A stretch of 64,000 bases of DNA from Patella vulgata (GCF_932274485.2 NC_065882.2:12879390-12943389); one strand, 5' to 3'. Positions 38,464 through 50,815 are shown, counted from the first letter of the stretch. The notes: generated from the sequence alone by a model not told the origin. Numbers and translations: made by a program.

Positions 38464-39871
38464 AATTGTAATAATCCTTGTTTTAGAATTCTTTATCTTC
38501 AAAAATCGTAATTCGTTTTGAATAAATTCCTCGACTTAAGCTGTATGTAATTTAGAATTGCACTTCAATACATCCACATAAAGTTCTGACTAAATCCAAA
38601 AAAACAAAGTGTTTTACTATCCAAGGTATTTTATTTTTTTTGTCTGAAGCAAACAACAAGTGTATCTGAATGAAACAATGATATGCGAGTCACGAAATAT
38701 TAAATCCTTTTTTTACGGAAGTTCTGAATTCCTGCGTGTTTCAGTGAAACGGTAATACGCATATGATATTACCGCTAATATACTCAGTTCCTGACTGACA
38801 CAAACTATCTTGTGTTAACATTCACCTGGTCACATGATCTTGATAAATCCATGAAAGTAACGTAACCTATCCAGCTTCTATGTAAGCACAGGTGAAAAAT
38901 CAATTTGACCACTTTTCACACTATTTTTCCAATTAATTTTCAATCAATGTAGCTTAGGTACAGTTATATCTGTTATTCAAATGACTTCGCTTGAAGGTGA
39001 GAGAGAGACACACACACTCTCCCTGGATTATTCCAATATTTCTGAATAAAGAGTACTGGTGTAGAGCCAGCCTGCTAGTAGCTCTGTCAGTGTTTTTATG
39101 ACTGAAGTGTGTATGTGTGTACCTTGTAGTTTTAGATCTGTAGACCAGCCTATATAGATCCTGAGTGCCGTGATATGACTCCTCTAGAATTACACACATA
39201 TATATAAACTGTATATACCACCACTCTGCAAGATAAGCATGTGGTATATTCCTATCATGTATATAATACACTAGTGTTGATTGGTTAATCAGATTCCATC
39301 AGATGCTTAGCTCATTTTGATTGGTCAAAAGCTGGGTACCTCCACAGGGGGTATCTTCCTCTTTTAACATCAAGTAACTATAGTAACCGTGTTAAATCTC
39401 TGGTTTAATGTAATGTTGATGTTTGTGTGTGTGTGTTCATGTAGGTGTGCATATGCATGTGCGCGTTCAAAAAGATGTACAGACGTGTACACACGCTTTA
39501 CAAGTTATGGTTAAGCTTCGGCCAAATTCCACATGGATTACGAAATGTAATAAATTGAATAATTGAAAAGATTGTTAACTGAAAAAAGCTTGTGATCAGT
39601 AAATGAAAATAAAATGGTTGTTCATGCGAATATTGAAGTCCATAGAGAAATGAATCAGAAACAAAAATGAGAGGCATGCACATAAAAACATTTAAAAGGA
39701 AAACAAAATGTGACATCATGCACAATTTATAGTTCAAGAGTCTTTATAATCCAAAAATCTTTCAATATCTTAAAATCAATTAGAAGATTAAAATCATCTT
39801 TAAAATGGCAGGTAGCTCACTTTATAACCAATGGTAACAAAGTGCACAATTGTAGTAACAATCTACTTTAA

Positions 39872-40198
39872 AGAAGCATTATGTAAGATTTAGATAAAGA
39901 ACTGACAGTTCTCACTATAATAGTTAAAAAATAGATATTGAAAAGGGAAGATGTCAAATTACTCCATTCTGAGTGGAGTTATGGCCGATTGCAGAACAGT
40001 GTAGTCATGATTGTCATTGCTACCTTTGTTACGATAATTAACAATGTCTTAATTATCCCTTTCTAAATCTGTTAAAAATCTAGAGCATCCAATGGCATCG
40101 AGAGTTGAATATGTTTTTGGCAAGTTAATAATTTTTATAACATTTGAAGCCAAAATAAAGACCTGCAATAGGCAGATTTAGCTCTTACATAATGCATC
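39872..40198. mobile_element. TTAA-flanked MITE copy
   Basis: It starts after TTAA (39868-39871) with agaagcattatgtaag and ends cttacataatgcatct before TTCA, a mutated TTAA. It shares the internal block cagttctcactataat with the copy at 59941. Confidence 0.75.
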
Positions 40199-42324
40199 TT
40201 TCAGATATTTAAGTTTTCTTGAATAAAGGCCCTTGTATGTTTAAAGTGGAAATTGCCTGCATTCAAATAATTACATATATTGTTCCAAATTTAAGAAAAC
40301 AGGAACTGAATCCAACTTACAAAGAAAACCTTTTCATATGTCTCTTAATATTTATGAATATAGTTCCCATTTCTTATAAATTTAACGTTATTTTCTCTAA
40401 GAAAAAGTTAAAATCAAAATGGAAGCAATTTCCAGCCAATATATCATGACTATTGTAGTAATAAAATATTGTTTCTGTTTTTACTCTGGGCTTTAATTTT
40501 GTTTGCTTTAATACAGTTAAGAATTTGTATGTCTCAGTTCAAAATGAATTGGACATTAATCCCTTAATACCTGGTACATGTGAATATTAACTACCCCATG
40601 GTGTAGTTCCCTTTAAAGTTTCAGAAATGTGATCTTTTTTGCATTCAGATTTAAGACTTGTTTTTCAAACTGCCTGAAACAATGGCTTCCAAGACCGACT
40701 GAGTCACTCAAGTGTTTGAGACCCAAGAGAAAGGGGTAGTTTCAGACTGTTTTGAACAGCACAGATACTAATGTGTTAATTGGAACACATATGTCCATCC
40801 TTGCCTCGAGATTGCAGTCAATGATTTTGGGTTGCCATGACAGATCCCTTTCACATTTGAAGGTAATTACTCTAAAAACCTTAATGAACCAATGCATGTC
40901 ATTTTTTCGTAAATAAGAATTCCAATGTCAAAGTCTCAATTAGTAAACAGAAAATTGAAACCCAAAGCAAGTTTACATTAAATATTAATTAGAACATATG
41001 TCGAGCTAAATTCAAACATTAAATCCTGCAAAAAACACAACTTTAAATTTTTTTTAGTTAGTATTTTTTCATTGAAGTTATTTAATCATGTTGTGAATTA
41101 TTGATAGCTGCCGATTCAAGCAGCATTATTTGGTTGTCATAAATAATAGAACGAGCATTCCAATTCAAAAATTCTTAAAATCATTTTAACAAAATCAATT
41201 GAACGCAGAGCCTTTTACATACTATTATAATCTGTTTCTGAAAATAAAATATCTATCATTTTTGATAGTGCTCACACATATTCGAATTCAAACATTCGCT
41301 TTTAATTAGATTTTAAAAATATGAATTTATATTGGGTATTCATGAATCAATGTCAACTTAACCAGTTGGTTTGTTCTTTTATGGATATCATGTGATCTGT
41401 GAAATTAAATGCTATTCAAAAATAAGTAAGCCAATTAAAGAAATGTATTATTTGAAAGATTAACTGTTTTTCTTTTAGAAATATGAAAAGGCATCAAAAC
41501 AATTAAATTTAACATTTGAACTGAACGAAATATTTGAATCATGATTTAAAATATTTGAATAATAAGATGATCATTGGATGTAAACATTAATATTTTAAAG
41601 TAACGATGATTCCTGAATGTCTTGAGAACATGTGCTCAAATAGATTAAACATCTTCAAAGGTACACAACTATCTAATTTCATAACACCTTGAAATTGTCT
41701 TAACATAAATTGCTTAATAGGACCCATAATATAGGCCATTCATATAAATCTCTGCTTGTAAATTGTTTAATTAGGGGGGTCTTAAATTATATTCAGAGAC
41801 CAAGATGAACACTGGTGTGTGTGAAATTGAGGAAATGATTAGTTAAAAAAAAACAAAGTGTTTAAAGGCATCAGTCGTGAATCTGTTGGAGACAAATTTG
41901 ATTTTCTCCAGATGTTCGTTTCAGATTCACAGAAGATGAAAAGAGAATTTGGAGATTTTTTTTTCTCTACTCAAGAAAGCTCTTACATCATAATCAAATC
42001 AATGTTGTCATTCTAATCTCTATAGGGGTGAATCGTATTTCAAAATGATGTTGTTGAAACTTGTACAAATTTCACTAATAGAATTCCTCAAACTTCTAAC
42101 AGAAGAAATTTTTACTTGAAAGCATGGTGTCTTTTGATGTTTTTGACATATATATCAAATTTCAATTCAACTCTCCTAAAGATCTACTGTTTTAGCACTG
42201 ACATCATTACTAAGAAAATGTAATTGCTTATCTTTTGTCTCTGGATACCGGCAAAAATATGAACTTTGTATTTTAAATGTTAAGAATAAAATCTGAAATA
42301 TGCAAAAAAAATTAACGTCCTTAC

Positions 42325-42594
42325 CTTCAACTATAACTTTAGCCACAGACTCGATATTTCCCAGATCAGACGACGCTACACAGGTATAGTTCTTCGATTC
42401 ACGAACATTTTCTAATTGTAGAATATTACGACCAATTGGTATGTCTTCTTCAGGTGTTAATTCCTTTGCTGCCTGCCGCCATTTAACGAAGGGCATCGGG
42501 GAACCCACTGCTACACATGTAAGGTTGACATCGGCTCCAGGCATTACCTTTGTGTCTTCTGGTGCGATGGAAAAATGAGGAGGAACTCTTCGAA
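42325..42594 (-). CDS. Lar: LAR-type receptor tyrosine phosphatase, exon for Ig domain 3
   Basis: This internal exon of 270 nt (90 codons) encodes the third immunoglobulin-like domain of a LAR/RPTP-IIa cell-surface receptor, a neuronal adhesion and axon-guidance phosphatase that binds proteoglycans and synaptic organisers outside the cell. The minus strand shows acceptor TTTCAG directly before 42594 and donor GTAAGG directly after 42325, both phase 1. The peptide starts [12 protein letters not shown] and has the Ig cysteines in NLTC and NYTC, the tryptophan in FVKW, and the family hallmarks [19 protein letters not shown] and IPIGRN. Both cysteines sit in or beside N-glycosylation sequons (NLT, NYT). 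I recall vertebrate LAR Ig3 as closely similar ([31 protein letters not shown]). It splices in frame to 37769-38056. The catalytic domains are outside the window, so the paralogue cannot be named. Confidence 0.93.
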
Positions 42595-43559
42595 CTGAAA
42601 TTATAAAAGATTGGAACCGTTCAATTTTTATAACATATTAATATTAGTATCTACTTAAGAATTTCATTTCGGTTTCTGGAACTGGGTATTGTGAGATCTC
42701 TGTGTATAGCAGTAGAGAAATGCCAGTATTTCACCTATGCAGCATTATTATAACGCTATCATAAGATACATGAAAGCCCCCCAAAACCACCCACTATATA
42801 GTGAGATCTCAGTGTAAATTTGAAGAGAATTTCACCAATGCAGCACTGATATTTTGATATTTATATATGTCTACACATGAAAACTTAAATAGGTTTTTAG
42901 TACTGTATGAATTTGTTTTTCTTAATGTTTTCTTGTAAAGTTTATAAACATTTACTATTTTCAGTAATCTAGAAAATTTCAAATTTCAGAACATATAGTC
43001 TGTTATTCCAAGGAATAATTTTCATTTCAAAAGAATAATTTGGGAAAAAACCCAGGAAATATGCTCTTTAAAACTGCAGGTCAAAACACTGCTAAAATTT
43101 ACAAAATGGAGGAACAAGCTGTTTTGTGCCATTTGTGGCTCAAAAGGAATGGAAATGAAAATGTTGGTATTTTGGGACAAAAACTGAAATCGACAGGAAC
43201 ATAACATTTTCAACAGCTGTCTAGAATATCAGACATACTTCATAACGGCTTGCTTCTGGTTCGTTGTTGGAATTAGCTAACTTTGTCTTTTTAAAATAAT
43301 AGTCTTGTTTAACCAGGGTCATAAACAATATGGACTAAAATTGGTCTGGTAAATCAAGACTTAAGAAATAACAGGAGAACATTAATAATTCCTGCTGTAT
43401 GTTTTTCTCCCGTTTAATTAATCATTTATATAATTCCCCTGTTATAAAGGCCACCCATTCTGTTCCGAGGAAAATCTCTTATATAAACTTAACCTTCAAC
43501 AAAGAAATTGTAATAAATCTTGTCGGGATCTTGTCAAGGTAAACCACCAGTAAATAATT

Positions 43560-44010
43560 TATATATTTTATAATCAACAATAATTGTTAATTTTGCAGGA
43601 GGGGTTATATCATGATAAATTCATAAAAAAAAGTTGTTTTTCATATCAACTGTCAGGAGATCTTAAACGTACACAATGACTGTGTATACATATTATTATA
43701 TTATGGCTAATTATCATGACAAATTTATAAAAAAGTTGTTTTTAATATCAACAGTCAGGGGATCTTCAACGTTCACAATTAAGGTGCATATATGAAGTCA
43801 TAATCAACAATAATTGCTAATTATATGAAAATATGAATATCAAAGTTGTCTTTAATATAAACTGTCAAGGGGATTTTAAACGTGCACAAATAAGGTGCAT
43901 ATATGATATAACACTATAATCAACAATAGTTACTAATTTTGAGGGAGGCTAACATTGTCTTTAATATTAACTGTCAGGGGATCTTGAACGTGCACAACAT
44001 AAGATACATA
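43560..44010. repeat. Tandem repeat of about 120 bp containing a SINE B core motif
   Basis: About four copies hold ataatcaacaataattgcta, aaagttgtctttaatat and aactgtcaggggatcttgaa cgtgcacaa. The last block matches the family B core (aactgccaagggatctttta cgtgcac). Confidence 0.8.
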
Positions 44011-44770
44011 TATAACACTGTGGTTGTATATCAAAATGTATGTCTAGAACACTTCTGTACAGGCTTTACCAGACTGGAACCTTTCATAACAGCTGTTAAA
44101 GCAACCCTAATGCTTGACCGAAATTGGGCAATGATCACCAGTGATGAGAACAGCTGTAGTCTAGTTAATGATATATGTCATCATCTGAACTCTGACCTGA
44201 GGTTTCTGGTATGGCTCATTATTATGATGAATCAGTTGTAGATCTTGTATATTTGTATAATGTGTATGTTAAAGATCCCAGAAGTTGTAATACAGGGTAA
44301 ACATGTGATCTCCAGGGACTGATAATGAGTTGGTAAATGTAGGATAGATATGGCTGTGTGCTAACTGTCAATCAACTGTTGCCAAATCCATCTGTAAAGG
44401 AAACCAAGCTGCTGTGATCAGTTGTTATAGACAACATCCAATGGACTGAACCCGAGGTCAACCACAAGGTAACTTTGTATCCATGGCTTCTGGTCCAATT
44501 ACTATGTTCGATATCTAAGTAAAGTTTCTTATATGTATCAGATGTTTGGATGTGGTTCAAACTTCAAATTCTTGACCGCAATCTCTAAATATTTTTTTTT
44601 TATCAGTGACCCCTTTTGATCAAGGTTTGGAAACACTGACTGAAGCCATCTTGGATTATAACATAAATCATTTATAATGACATATTGTAATGCAGAATCA
44701 CAGTCAATTTTACAATTAAAGATTTTATAATTCGTTACATTTGTATTTTAATGGCAGAGACATGATCTGT

Positions 44771-45038
44771 GAGAGAAATGGGGTTTAGAATCCACTCGAC
44801 ACAACCTAGGTCATTTCTGGACTAACATATGGTTCAATTTTATTTCAATAATTCGCTTGCACAAAGGAGTCTTTAGCAGTGGGAGGAAATCGGAGGACCC
44901 GGAGAAAACCCACGAGGTTGGACAGGCAACCCTACCCTTTGTCACTAAAAACAGGAAATCAAAACCACGTCACTTGACTTAATGACAGACCTGATGATGC
45001 AGCAGGCACATGCTAACCATTCGGCCATCCAACCCCCC
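44771..45038 (-). mobile_element. SINE family A, near full length, with TSD
   Basis: This is a complete head-core-tail copy with a very short GA run. The 13-bp duplications agacatgatctgt (44758-44770) and agacatgatttgt (45039-45051) differ at one base. The B box region is altered (ggaaatcaaaacc on the plus strand), so the copy is probably inactive. Confidence 0.9.
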
Positions 45039-45379
45039 AGACATGATTTGTCTAAACAGAAAGTCTGACACAAAAGAAAAGCCAGGAATATCAATAAGTT
45101 AGCGAATAAGTAGTTTAATTATGCCCAAGTTTTTTTTATAAGTTTAAAGAAGTTGTGATGTGTGTTTTGGTTGGTAGGAACCATCTGGTATATAAATTAA
45201 TCTCCTATCTCCTTGTGTAAATGGTACATTACAGGGTGGTCTTCTAAATCACTCAACACCACCAAACAACTACCTCTACCATATCATTCTCAAATATCAT
45301 TTAAATCTTTACTACACAAACTACAAAATACTCAAATCTTCATTAAATTTCCTGAAACAACTCCTAGAGTTGTGTTTAG

Positions 45380-45432
45380 AGAAAGAGAGAGAGAAACAGG
45401 GTTTTAACATCCACACAAAAGAGACTATACAC
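45380..45432 (-). mobile_element. SINE family A, short 3' fragment
   Basis: The plus strand has gagaaagagagagagaaacagggttttaacatccacac only. A complete A copy follows 30 bp later. Confidence 0.55.
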
Positions 45433-45460
45433 AATGCCCCCTTTCCCCAATATTTCAGGA

Positions 45461-45730
45461 GAGAGAGAAATGGGGTTTAACGTCCACTCGACACAAACTA
45501 GCTCATTTCGGAACTAACATACGGCCCAATTTTATTTCAATAATTCGCTTGCGCGTAGGGGTTTTTAGCAGTGGGAGGAAACCTTAAGACCCAAAGAAAA
45601 CCCACGAGGTTGGACAAGCGACCCTACTCCTTGTCACGTACCACCAGGGATTCGAAACCACACCAGTTGACTCAATGACAGGCCTTATGATACAGCGCGC
45701 ACATGCTAACCATTCGGCCATCCAACCCCC
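45461..45730 (-). mobile_element. SINE family A, near full length, with TSD
   Basis: This copy is close to the family reference. The flanking duplications caatatttcagga (45448-45460) and caatattcgagga (45731-45743) differ at two positions, so the insertion is not brand new. It lies just after a short truncated A copy. Confidence 0.9.
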
Positions 45731-46717
45731 CAATATTCGAGGAAGGAGGTTACACAAATTCAGCTAAATCTTATCTGGTGATATTCAGGCAAAAATAAAG
45801 AAATTTTGGTGCCAAAAATGAAACGGTCGAATACGTATGTCTATAACCCAATCCATATTTACATGGTAGAAAGTCACACTATCCACTGTGGCAATGACAC
45901 TAGCCACATTCTAAAACTATTGGCCATGTTTACTTCCTCTATGAATAAGAAGTGGTATCAGATGTTCACTGTATGTCAGTGAAACAGTTTGTTGTGTAAC
46001 ATGAGGTAGTTGTTGAAGAGTTTGTCTAGAAATAGAATGATATATGGTAGCAGTAGAGATTAGATAGTAGTCTAAAGTAGTATCATGGTAATGGTATTTC
46101 TACTTTTGTTTATTACTATACAAAGAAAGAGCGAACAGGTAGCTTGTATGTTAGTTCCAATAATCTTGCCAAATTGTTCTTAGGGCTAGGGTGGTGTCTG
46201 AGCTTGCTTCAGGACTGTTGATGAAAATGTTTCGAAGCAACTGCTTTCATGAAGAGTTAAAACTGACCAACCTGATCTTCAACAATGGCAGAAACAAGAC
46301 ATACTAAATATATATTTCAAACAAACAAAATATATCAAACCAAATAAGTGTCAAACCCCCCAAAATGGCACAATACTTTAATAGGATGAAGGCAACAGAT
46401 ATGCTCTGGGAAAAAAAAAGGAAGTACAGACGAAGCCCATTTTAGTTTTCTTCCTTAACTTTGTTCGGTGTGGGATAAGAACATGATCATGACTGTTCGC
46501 TTTTCAATAGCAGACTTTTGTTTTAGTGATTTTGCTGTTAAAAGTTGGCAGGCATGAAGAAGTCGAGGGCTATAATCTGTATTTCACACTATTTATCATT
46601 CTATTGTAAGTTATCCCATGTTATAACGGTCAGGTGTGTTAACAGATCATTAACAAAATACTCTTAAACACTGACCTCATTTACTGACATATTTCTTACT
46701 TTATACCCATTAAAATG

Positions 46718-46975
46718 GAGAGAGAGAGAGAGAGAGAAAAAGTGAGAGAGAATTGGGATTTAACTTCCACTCAACACAAACTAGGTCATTTCTAGACTAA
46801 CATACTGTATATTTTTAATGTAATAATTTTTTTGCACAGTGTTTTTTTTTTTAAGCAGTGAGCGGATACGGAGAAAACCCTTCATTGTTAAGCAGATGAA
46901 TCACCCCACTTCTCATCTACTAGCTTGGGATCAGAACCTGGCCATTTGAATCAATGACAGACCTTACACCACTTG
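46718..46975 (-). mobile_element. SINE family A, diverged, long GA tail
   Basis: The plus strand has a GA run, then ttaacttccactcaacacaa and ctaggtcatttctagactaa, a T-rich insertion in the core and a decayed head. A B fragment follows at once. Confidence 0.7.
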
Positions 46976-46984
46976 ATTTTCTAA

Positions 46985-47067
46985 CTGTCAAATGTTTATT
47001 TTATGCACACATTTTTTTTTGTCCCATCCAAATGACTAGAAGCTTCGTCCTGCACCACAGACAGTGA
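46985..47067 (-). mobile_element. SINE family B, 3' side of a nested pair
   Basis: This is B core (ttttttgtcccatccaaatg and actagaagcttcgtcctgc on the plus strand) interrupted by the A copy at 47068-47215. It resumes at 47216. Confidence 0.7.
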
Positions 47068-47215
47068 GAGAGAGAAATAGGGTTTAATGTCCATTCGACA
47101 CAAACTAGGTCATTTCGGGACTAACACCTGGTTCAATTCTATTTCAATAATTCACTTGCGCGTAGGGGTCTTTAGCAGTGGGAGTACGGAGAAAACCTCT
47201 GAGGTTGGACCACCA
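47068..47215 (-). mobile_element. SINE family A, 5'-truncated, inserted into a B SINE
   Basis: This is a good A 3' half (gtttaatgtccattcgacac; tcatttcgggactaacac on the plus strand) ending at gaggttgga. The B element is interrupted at its gcaccactgacaagg block, which appears on both sides in diverged form as a likely target duplication. Confidence 0.75.
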
Positions 47216-47335
47216 CTTACAAGGTAAAAGCCTGCTGGAAAACCCCAGGGAACTCTGTCAGTCAACACCAGGATCATAGCCCAGATCTCCTGGTTAGCGA
47301 AACAGCACTTTACTCACTGAGTTACCCTTGACTAT
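47216..47335 (-). mobile_element. SINE family B, 5' side of a nested pair
   Basis: The plus strand has ccaccacttacaaggtaaaa, ctcctggttagcgaaacagc and a head end of actcactgagttaccc. Confidence 0.7.
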
Positions 47336-47796
47336 GAAGTAATAAAACTAAATCTTGTCATCCTGTCAAGGATCACTTAATGAGTTAATTACCCCCCTTG
47401 TTAATTACCTCCCCTTGTCAATTAGGTGCTAACTCATTTAACTGTCTTACACTAATTAATTTGACAACTTTTAACTGTTTTACGCTAATTAATTTGACAC
47501 TTAGTGGTCATTAATTATAGATAAAGGGGGGTGTAAATAAACAAATAGGGGCAACATATTAAATGTCTTGGTTTATTGACAAACTGGGAATTGGACAAAC
47601 CAACTGTCAAAAATTTGACATGAAAACAAAGAATCTTGATGGACCAATGAACATTAAAAATTATGTTTTAGTAGTAGCTAGGGTTTTAACATCTGCTTGC
47701 ACCTTCTATCTTAGATATATTTGTGTCTTCTGGGGGTTAAGGGTTTCCAGACAGCAACCAATTAAAAATGAACAGAAATCTAATAACCATATATTT

Positions 47797-47963
47797 ATTA
47801 TTTCAATTCATGCTTGCTTACAGAGGTCTTTAGCAATGGTAAGGGTTCGGATGAACAGCATGAGGTTTGGTATGTGACCCTTCTTCTTGTCACTTACAAA
47901 CATAAGATAGTACTGCAACCTGACCTTGAGGGCACCGGTTAATGCATGTTGCCACCCAACCCC
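47797..47963 (-). mobile_element. SINE family A, degenerate
   Basis: The plus strand has tatttcaattcatgcttgc, ggtctttagcaatgg, cccttcttcttgtcacttac and a tail of ccacccaacccc. The 3' end of the SINE is missing. Confidence 0.55.
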
Positions 47964-48419
47964 ATTTTTAAAAAAAAAAAAACAACAATATTTTAATTAA
48001 TGACTTCTGAATGAGATTAGAGAACTGGCTTTGCCTAAGTAAAACCCCTCTCCCTGAGAATAGTGAAAACAAACTGTAAGAATTCTGAATTGACAGGAAG
48101 AATTTTAGCCCCACGACTTACTCAATCTTTCTGTTGGTAATAAAGAACCAGACACTGACACGACATTATCCATTTATAAAGATTGTACTAAACGTTGGCA
48201 CTTGGATTTTATGGTTGAAATGTTTTCATAGTTTGTAAATAGCGTCAGACATCTATTTCAAATAAAGTGTTTTATTAGTGCATTGAATTTTTGTGGGTGG
48301 AATAAGTTTGAAATTAATTTTGTTAACCAAAAGTCTGAATGATTGAATATCACACATTCTTCATTTAGTCCTACCACTTAGGATAATTCTCTACAAGTTT
48401 TATTGTCTTAATTAAATGT

Positions 48420-49020
48420 TAAATAATCAATTTCAGTGCATTTTATTTATTTTTTTATTATTTAATACAGCATGTTTATATAACATGTTATGGGGCACTT
48501 TACAACGTGACGATGTAATCATAAATAAACAACAAGATTATGGATATGTTAACAATTCTATACAGAGTCAGTTAAAAGCCCGATTAAATAAATGTGTTTT
48601 AAGTTGTTTTTTCAAAAGAATATAGAGATATACAACATCTTAAACTAAATGGTAGATTATTCCATAAAACAGGTGCTTGAAAACTAAAAGAGCGCTGACC
48701 ACAAGAGAATAGTTGAACAGTTTTGGGCTTTAAAATTAGTTTATCTGATGTACGTAATGTTCAGCCAGGTGTATACAGTTCCAAAAGATCTGAGACATAA
48801 ACAGCAGTTAAATTATTTAAACATTTAAAAGTATGTAATAAAATCTTAAAATCAATTAGATATTTAACAGGTAACCAGTGTAAATTATATAAAACAGAAG
48901 TTATGTGATCACATTCCTTAGTTAAAGTAAAAAGTCTTTCTGCAGTAGTCTGTACTTTTTGTAATTTGTCTATAAGCTTTAAAGGCGAGCCAACTAAAAG
49001 CAAATTTTAGCAAATTTTAG
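48420..49020 (-). mobile_element. Decayed LINE 3' end (reverse-transcriptase C-terminus plus 3' UTR)
   Basis: The minus strand reads LIDKLQKVQTTAERLFTL, then DHITSVLYNLHWLPVKYLI, VSDLLELYTPG, LWNNLPFSLR and finally KKQLKTHLFNRAFN with a stop. These are the standard C-terminal blocks of CR1/L2/Jockey-type non-LTR retrotransposon ORF2. The expected family pattern is LHWLPV, SDLL, TPxxxLRS, LWNSLP, FKxxLKTHLF. One CGA-to-TGA-type stop follows YTPG, and a one-base shift lies between the LWNNLP and KTHLF blocks, so the copy is dead. It is heavily 5' truncated near 49020. The 3' UTR runs to an A-rich tail near 48420. It could be CR1, L2 or Daphne-like, which cannot be settled from this piece. Confidence 0.85.
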
Positions 49021-49164
49021 CATCGACTATGCTGTGATAAATTAGATAGTCCTAAAAATGCAAATGACAATCAGCACCTTTAATAAGAGGTTTCTAACAA
49101 ATGACTATATTATTATTTATGAAAATCAATGTTTCATTAAAAAAAACCTAAAATTTGTGGGTAT

Positions 49165-49360
49165 TGTCCAGTTACTCTCATGGCTGGTACATGACAAACA
49201 ATAGGGTCATCTGTCCAACCTTGTGAGTTATCTTCAGGTCCTCCAGTTTCCTCCCACAGCTAGAGGCTCCCTCGCAAGCGATTTATCGAAATAGGTTAGT
49301 CTCAAAATGACCTAGTTTGTATCAAGTGGACTTTAAATCCCATTTATCTCTCTCTCTCAT
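49165..49360 (+). mobile_element. SINE family A, sense on plus strand, diverged
   Basis: It has gtcctccagtttcctcccac, a core reading gcgatttatcgaaataggtt, and a 3' end of taaatcccatttatctctct. The head is not recognisable. Confidence 0.7.
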
Positions 49361-49649
49361 TAACAGCGGGACTGGTATATAACCGACCTATTATTTTATA
49401 ATTTCTACAGACAATCACTGATTATAACAACAATAGTTTCACAGTTTTTATAGACTTATAAATTTGATAAGCTTCTGTTATAAAATGCCAACATGTTTTT
49501 TTTGATGAGAATTAAACTTTAGTTTCCCAAACTACGATAAACCTGTGCCACACTTTACTGAATTATATAACCGTTGTTGATACCGATTGTGTATTTTACA
49601 GACATCATCTAATATTTCGTGGCATAAATGTATTTTAACATTTAATTAA

Positions 49650-49885
49650 TGAGAGAAATGGGGTTTAATGTCCACTAGACACAAACTAGGTCATTTTGGG
49701 ACTAACATATGGTTTAATTTTATTTCAATAGGGGTCTTTAGCAGTGGGAGGAAACCAGAGGACCCATAGAAAACCCAAGAGGTTGGACAGGTGACCCTAC
49801 TCCTTGTCACGTACAAGCAGGTAATCGAAACCAGACCTTATGATGCAACGTGCATACGTTAACCATTCGCCCACGGAACCCCCAC
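49650..49885 (-). mobile_element. SINE family A with 12-bp TSD, internally deleted
   Basis: The duplication acatttaattaa lies at 49638-49649 and 49886-49897. About 15 bp are missing where the consensus has taattcgcttgcgcg, and more of the head variable region is missing. Confidence 0.88.
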
Positions 49886-50725
49886 ACATTTAATTAAGAA
49901 AACAAAACCATAATATCAATGAAGTATAATCACCCAATTTGAATTCAATCAGATTAAAAAAAGAGGCCCATGAAAAGATTATCCCCAACATTTATAGGTG
50001 ACACTGGTTTGTTTATTTCAACAACAGAGGATGCTGAACGTCTAGAACAACCCTATGGTTTCCAGTGAGCTTTCTCAAGTTGTGGTCATGAACAGATGAT
50101 TTCGGCCATCGACTGTTAATTCTGGTGACAAACAAATTGTCCACCAGAAAAGCCCATTAACCATTAATTTATAAGTGAATATATTTTCACTTTAATCTTT
50201 AATCACATAGAAGTTAAGATTTTCAAGCTTGTATTTTAATTACCAATTATAATTATACATAATAATCTTATTAGCAAATATAATAGGCTGCAAACAATTT
50301 TGGTTTTATCATGAGAAATTAAGACCATGTGGCTTTGATTACTTTGTTAATCGTGGGTTATATAATTGTTATATGATTAAATGTCAAAATAATTTAACGC
50401 TATTTCACATTAATTAGAGTCTTTGTCAAGTTCAAGTGGTGTTCTTATTACATGTACTGAACTGTTGATTTGGTTTTTAATAGATTTTTACTTTGTAATT
50501 TTAAATAAAAGAAAATACGGGCAATTTGAAAAAAAAACCAAAAAACAATTCTGTTTAAAATAAGTATTTTGTTCAAGAAACAAAGAACAACTCTTTCATT
50601 AACTCAACTTTGTTACATATTAAATATGTCTGGTAAGGAACAGTGTTTAGTTATTCGGATGGTACAGAAAATCTAGGTCATTTCGGGACTTAACCATTTC
50701 ATTTCAGTTTGGGAAAATGTTATAT

Positions 50726-50815
50726 TACTACTATTATTACTAAGATTTAGAGAGCGCAACTACGAAATGAAGCACTTTACACAGATAAACAAATTAATGA
50801 GAGACCTAAAAGCCA
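50726..50815 (-). mobile_element. Possible second LINE 3' UTR tail
   Basis: On the minus strand, tgtaaagtgcttc is followed by a gcgctctctaaat block and then (TAATAATAG)-like repeats ending near 50726. This resembles the 3' end of many CR1/L2-type LINEs, in which a gcgct...taaat block precedes a trinucleotide tail. No coding sequence is visible next to it. Confidence 0.4.

Larger units (their letters stand above)
38057..42324 (-). other. Complete LAR intron between Ig3 and FN3-1 exons
   Basis: This 4,268-bp phase-1 intron starts GTAAGG and ends TTCCTGCAG in the gene's direction. It holds a TTAA-flanked MITE (39872-40198), short CA and GA runs near 39000 and 39425, and a small open frame at 38281-38463. 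Apart from that MITE, 38470-42324 is AT-rich unique-looking DNA. No SINE of either family was recognised inside it, unlike the flanking introns. Confidence 0.85.

Noticed and set aside
43939-44241. 100-codon plus-strand open frame
   Set aside because: The first third lies in the tandem array with the SINE core motif. The rest (RLEPFITAVKATLMLDRN...) is unrecognised and has no splice or start support.
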